The notes below the pieces were generated by a model that did no database searches, had not been told where the DNA came from, and saw only the letters and a list, made by a program, of their open reading frames with translations. From assembly GCA_026545765.1 (NCBI GenBank), contig CM048841.1, positions 24,587,397-24,651,396 on the forward strand: DNA of 64,000 bases. The letters run 5' to 3'. Below, in pieces: positions 59,499 through 64,000 of this stretch. This stretch comes from Plantago major (taxonomy: Eukaryota; Streptophyta; Magnoliopsida; Lamiales; Plantaginaceae). The position numbers and the translations under genes are program-made. Every line of letters begins with the position of its first letter. Position 1 is the first letter of the stretch.

Positions 59499-60234
59499 TG
59501 TTAGGAATATCTGTTTAGATTTTGATCAGCAACCTCATTGGCTTATCTTAGCTCAAAAAGGTAACTAGTACTCTTAGTTCACTTGAACATTGTAAAAGAT
59601 GAAGCTTACTGAGTATGTTAGTCTAGCAAATCTTGTATAGGATGTTAGGTCTCAGAATGTAATTTTTATATCTTTGAAGAAGACCAAGAAGGAAGCATCC
59701 ATCAGAAGAACTCAATTTTTGAAGATCAAGTTACTGCACAAGATTGCTGAAGACTAAGGAAACATGTCTCCTCAGAAACCTCTTTCCAGATACCTTGAAT
59801 AAACAAATATTTTTTGAAGAACAAGTTTCCTAATAGACATCTGAGGAGTTAAGGTTACTGAGAAAGGAGTGTGTCAAGCCTCATAAACCTTGCACTTATT
59901 TGTTGAGACTACAGGACAAAAATAGTACAATGCATTAATTACGCAGACAGAGATGTCTGAACAAAATAGGAAATCTATGTAAAGAGACAAAGCTCACTGT
60001 AGTACTATTTTCATATATCAATAGTTTGAATTTCAAAGAAGCCTAACAGATACTATTCAAACGGCTTAAAAATCAACTATAAATATCACCACTTAGAATG
60101 CTTGAAAGCACACTGGATACACAGAACTTCAATTCACACATTACATTCAAGCATACAAATCTTCTGCCTACTTACTCTCTAGCTTACTGTTGCGACTAAA
60201 ACTCTTGAATTCTAAGTACACTACAAAAAAAAAC

Positions 60235-60590
60235 CAGTTTTAGCGACTGAATTATCCTCGCTAAAGCTGTGCCGATCCGTCGCTAAATCCTTAGCGACGG
60301 ATAATCCCCCGTCTCCAAACCAATCGTCACTATTTTTTTTGGCGACGGATAAGTATTTCGTCGCTAAATAACGACGAACTGGCGACGGATTAATCCGTTG
60401 ACCAGTCCGTCTGAATTGGCGACAGATTACTTATCCATCGCCAATTAGCGACGAATTTTTTTCCGTCGCTAAATCCCACCACTAATCCGCCCTTAGTTCG
60501 CTTGACATTTAGCGACGGAAAAAAATCCGTCGCTAAATTCAATGGGCTAATTCGCCCTTAGTTCGTGAATTTAGCGACGGAAAAATTCAC
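60235..60590. repeat. Left subterminal repeats of the CACTA element
   Basis: More than ten copies of GCGACGGA or its complement TCCGTCGC, with variants, in both orientations. By analogy with En/Spm these are probably binding sites for the element's own DNA-binding protein. Confidence 0.85.
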
Positions 60591-60706
60591 TGTTTAATTT
60601 TTTTTTTTTTTTTGTTTCACATTTCACCTATTTTTTCACATAATATAATCATAGATAATATACCCGAAACAATTAAATTGCATTAATATATCCGAAACAA
60701 TATAAA

Positions 60707-62837
60707 TTATCCATAAATTATCCGAAACAAGAAGAAGGTGAAATAGTGTTGAATTATCCATAACAAGTCCATAATAGGTCTGATGTAACTAAGAATAATC
60801 GGGAGGAGGCGGTGGGTGAGACTGGAAGAAGTGCTGAACATCTGGGTCAAAGCGTCCATCCGCTGAGCCATACGAGCCTGTTCCTCAAGCACTTGCTCGT
60901 AAGATGCCTTGGTCGCAGCTATTTCCTGGTGGAGAGGAGTCATCATCTCTTGAACCTGGTTCTGTGTGTAGAGATTAGATCGCGATCCTGATCCCTGGGA
61001 CACTGAGAAGCTACCAGAACTCATGGAAGGGCCCAAACTTCCCAATCCATACATTCGACCCTTGTTGTCCATTGGGTTGACCTCGAAGAAGATCTGGTCT
61101 TGCTCTTCAATTGACAGCTCATGATCGTCGATCATCCTCTCGACCTCACTCTGCAATTGTTGGTTGCATACGAAATGAGATGCAATTTTAGGAATCACTT
61201 TAAAATACTCAAATACAAATGTTAACCTTAAGAAAGAAACGTACCGCAATACGCTCGGCCCTCACATCAGTCCAGATGCCATTCTTCAGCTTAGCCTTCT
61301 TGAAGTGGTACATAGCACTCTTCGGCTGTCCTCTATTGGTCTAAAAAAACATATGTGCATACAAGTAGTTAGTTGATTGAAATGAAAGCAAAAAAACTGT
61401 TATGTATCATATTCCAAGTCATAAACAACATATTTACTAACCTCCATCACGTGATTTGTAACAACAGCTCGCGACCCATAGTGATGTCTGGCAGTGCCCG
61501 TACCATCTCGCGGCTTAGACAAACGGTTTTGTCTGTTCTTGTACGCTTGATCCTGGACGAAGGGATCATTCCAGTACGCCTCCCAAAGTGCCCACTCGTC
61601 ATCCCCACCCAAGTTAATTGTCTGCGTGTCTCCTTCATTTTGTAAACCATTTTCCTATAGATGTCTGACCCTAAAGTCTCGAAAACGGAGTACAACTGGG
61701 ACACCAGGGCATTGGGAATGTAGTAGTCCTTCTACAACAATTCCATTCAAAGTAAAAATTACACAAGTTTAAAGAAAGATAACAATTTAAATATAACACT
61801 AAGTTTAGTGGCTAACATACCACTCAAATTGTGTGCAATAAGTTCATAAATAAATACCAACATATCACCCAAGTTTAGTGGCTAACATACCACACAAATT
61901 GTGTGCAATAAGTTCATGAATAAATACCAACATATCACCCAAGTTTAGTGGCTAACATACCACTCAAATGACACAACAAGTTCATGAATGGTGACTAACA
62001 CATCAAAACAAGCTTAGTGGTAACATACCACTCAAATTGTCCTAAAATTGACTAACACAATGGTGACTAACATATCACCCAAGTTCAGTGGCTAACATAC
62101 CACTCAAATGACACAACAAGTTCATGAATGGTGACTAACACATCAAAACAAGCTTAGTGGTAACATACCACTCAAATTGTCCTAAAATTGACTAACACAA
62201 TGGTGACTAACATATCACCCAAGTTCAGTGGTTAACATACCACTCACAAATATAGTGGCTAACATACCACACACATTAACACAATGATTAAAAGAACAAA
62301 TAAAGCATTCATTGTAACATTTAAGCTTACCCGCAGCTCGTCGAAGTAAAAGTGCTTCATCCGGTCCGGGACGTTTGACCACTTCTCGCCTCCCTGTCCC
62401 GGCATCTCCCTCCTCCCCCTGAAGATTTTGCCTAGTTTGTCCGAGGCATCCGGTGGCCAAAACTTGTTATCAATGAGAGAAACAAGAAATGAATATTCAT
62501 TAGTAAAATCATGTAACATATATTTATCTTAAGTGTATGTTCTACAAATGCATAATACTTATTTGTTCCTGCCGTTGGGGAACAACACCGGCTTCCCCTG
62601 GAATGTAGCACCGTCCGTCAACGTCAGGTAGGGACACCCGTCAGAGGGATAGTCACCAGGAGCATGTGCCGTGTAGGCTGGTGGAGTCTCTGGTACCTGA
62701 GACTGTCTGCTGCTCCCACCAATGTCATATCCAACGAGAGGACTAGTACCATGACTCGCTGGTGTACTACTTGAACCCGCTGGACTAGCACCCCTACATC
62801 CGGGAGGAAGGTATGTCGACTTCCTTTGGCGCGGCAT
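60707..62837 (-). pseudogene. Plant transposase of Ptta/En/Spm type (Transposase_24-like), multi-exon
   Basis: The start at 62837 (MPRQRKSTYLPPGCRG) opens a proline/serine-rich exon. An exon at about 62462-62331 holds FWPPDASDKLGKIFRGRREM and WSNVPDRMKHFYFDEL. One at about 61735-61443 holds QLYSVFETLGSDIYRKM, ALWEAYWNDPFVQDQAYKN and NRQNRLSKPRDGTG with a GTARHHYGSRAV block. One at about 61341-61246 ends KKAKLKNGIWTDVRAERIA. The last, from 61153, has SEVERMIDDHELSIEEQDQI, FFEVNPMDNKGRMYGLGSLG and a coiled coil (HQEIAATKASYEQVLEEQAR). These are marks of the plant Transposase_24 family (PF03004), an accessory DNA-binding protein of CACTA elements. The frame changes inside the third exon (near 61620), so the copy is probably broken. 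Exon limits are approximate, and the first donor is unclear. Confidence 0.75.
61803..62275. repeat. Tandem repeats in an intron of the CACTA gene
   Basis: The word GTGGCTAACATACCACTCAAA and variants recur about nine times. Two nested periods are visible: about 70 bp in the first part (61803-61950), and about 140 bp in the second, where a block containing ATTGTCCTAAAATTGACTAA occurs at about 62036 and again at about 62176. It lies in the intron between the second and third exons. Confidence 0.85.
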
Positions 62838-63679
62838 CTACAAAACTAGACTGAATTCTTCCATTAACTATGCGACGGTACATCCATGAACGATCGGAAT
62901 TCATAATTATATGATTAGCCTGACACGTCTACAATTATTAGATTTATAACATACATTTTACGTTAATATAATCACCAAATAGTCTCAAAACACTTAATTA
63001 AATCTTCATAATCTAGTGTATATATAAGAATTTATCGAATCAAAATTACTACGTACTTACAAACATCGTAACATTATACTAATTAACAATACAAATTCAC
63101 AATGAATATATCAATTGCACAAAGTTAACTAGCTAGTATATTATAGCTCTCATAAACATACAATTGATCTAATTAGTCGAAATTAACAAAATTCCCAAAT
63201 TTGTCAACAAGTAAGGGTTCCGAAATACTCGACTAAATCTTTCTAATCCTACTACATATACGGAAATATCAAATTAACAACCCTACATACTTCCAAACAT
63301 CCTAACATTATACTAAAAATCCAAATTCACAATCAATATATCAATTGAACATCTCAAAGTTAACACACTACGTAATATAAGCTAAACTAACTACTACATA
63401 CCTAAAATAAACATGCAATTGCTCAAATTAGTCGAAATTAACAAAATTCCCAAATTTGGCAAAGTTAGGGTTTTAGCCAAAATACCTTCGATTTAGCAGA
63501 AAAATGATGAAATTGGGGCACCACACGAGCTCCTTGTCCCACGAGCTTCGAGAAGACTCCAAAATTGGTCGGAACGGTCGAGATTTGGTCGGAAATTGGA
63601 AATGGCGAATGAAGAAGGAAGGAGGAAGAAAAAGAAGCTACTGAAAAATGGAGAAGAAAAGGGCTACTGGCCGATTGTA

Positions 63680-63945
63680 TATCGATTTGGCGACGGAGTC
63701 CATCGCTATTTAGCGACGGATAGCGATCCATCGCTAAAATCAATTTTCTTTTTTCTTTTATATATATTTTTTAATCCGGTCAACTTATTTAGGGACGGAT
63801 ATAATATCCGTCCCTAAATAACGACAAATATTTTTATGCGTCGCCAAATAGCGATGGAAAAATATCCGTCGCTAATTTGGCGACGGATTAGAGACGGATT
63901 GAGCGAATTCGCTCAATCCGTCTCCAATCCGTCGCTATTTGGCGG
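63680..63945. repeat. Right subterminal repeats of the CACTA element
   Basis: The same GCGACGGA / TCCGTCGC words as on the left side, including longer near-palindromes such as TTGGCGACGGATTAGAGACG close to the right end. Confidence 0.85.
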
Positions 63946-64000
63946 ATTTCTTGTAGTGGTAGTACGAAAGTTCTAAGTGTCCTGATCCTTAATAGGAATT

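Larger units (their letters stand above)
60219..63958 (-). mobile_element. CACTA (En/Spm) DNA transposon, non-autonomous
   Basis: The ends are CACTACAAAAAAAAACC and GGATTTCTTGTAGTG, with the 3-bp target duplication GTA (60216-60218 and 63959-63961). The subterminal 300-400 bases on both sides are packed with GCGACGGA / TCCGTCGC words in both orientations, as in CACTA elements. The only gene recognised is a Transposase_24-like gene on the minus strand; no TNP2-type transposase is present, so it depends on another element. Length is 3740 bp. Confidence 0.9.
59499..64000. mobile_element. LTR related to the 30498 solo LTR, split by a CACTA element, truncated by the window
   Basis: It starts TGTTAGGAATATCTG and follows the solo LTR at 30498 through GTTTAGATTTTGATCAGCAAC, TCACTTGAACATTGTAAAAGA and AGTTTGAATTT....CTAACGGATACTATTCAAACGG-like blocks. 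The sequence resumes after the CACTA element at 63962 with GTTCTAAGTGTCCTGATCC, which matches 31485-31505. Whether it is a solo LTR or one end of a complete element cannot be told from the window. Confidence 0.8.

Noticed and set aside
63465-63743. Minus-strand reading frame near the right end of the CACTA element
   Set aside because: It overlaps the subterminal repeat array and has no similarity to known proteins; it may be part of the leader of the Transposase_24-like gene.

Overview
This window looks like intergenic DNA from a large, repeat-rich plant nuclear genome, most likely a eudicot. The evidence is AT-rich sequence, plant-type LTR retrotransposon lineages (Sirevirus-like copia, Tat-like gypsy, a Tekay/Del-like remnant), hAT, MULE, CACTA and Stowaway-like DNA transposons, and plant-style splice signals. 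I found no convincing free-standing host gene, rRNA, tRNA or CRISPR. Almost everything that can be identified is mobile or formerly mobile.

Layout, left to right. 1-2658 is AT-rich intergenic DNA, followed by a small fold-back element (2659-3067). A young Ty1/copia element with unusual LTR ends lies at 3311-8644. A small repeat with inverted ends (8709-22966) is split by a 13.8-kb Tat-like Ty3/gypsy element, Tat-1 (8903-22745). A 1.4-kb MULE (23101-24473) carries a GRF zinc-finger gene. An old Sirevirus-like copia element runs backwards from 48378 to 24851. It contains two later insertions: a 1.8-kb solo LTR (30498-32300) and a complete-looking second Tat element, Tat-2 (32843-46812, minus strand). 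After AT-rich DNA come a Stowaway-like MITE (49974-50223), an uninterrupted copy of the small repeat (50620-51018), a 2.9-kb LTR element with almost no interior (51811-54755), a 3.4-kb hAT element (55331-58718), and a second Sirevirus-type LTR starting at 59499. That last LTR is split by a 3.7-kb CACTA element (60219-63958) and runs off the window end.

Insertion boundaries rest on target-site duplications read directly from the sequence: ATATG (copia-1), GATAG/GATAA (Tat-1), CCATGCATGT (MULE), CTCTA (solo LTR), TCGCT (Tat-2), TTATG (Tekay-like), ACAAGATG (hAT) and GTA (CACTA). By-eye LTR divergence gives an order: Sirevirus oldest (about 6%), Tat-2 inside it (about 4%), Tat-1 (about 2%), copia-1 youngest (about 1%).

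The most interesting signal is in the two Tat elements. Between pol and the 3' LTR each carries a second gene on the opposite strand, with its own TATA box, a leader intron ending just before the ATG, two more introns of nearly identical size in both copies (121/121 and 87/89 bp), a domain resembling the 'putative gypsy-type transposon' family (PF04195), and a coiled-coil C-terminal part. It looks like a conserved, independently promoted antisense gene. Other notable items are the GRF gene packaged in a MULE, a copia LTR pair with TC...TA ends, an inverted segment inside one LTR of the Tekay-like element, and a CACTA element retaining only a Transposase_24-type gene.
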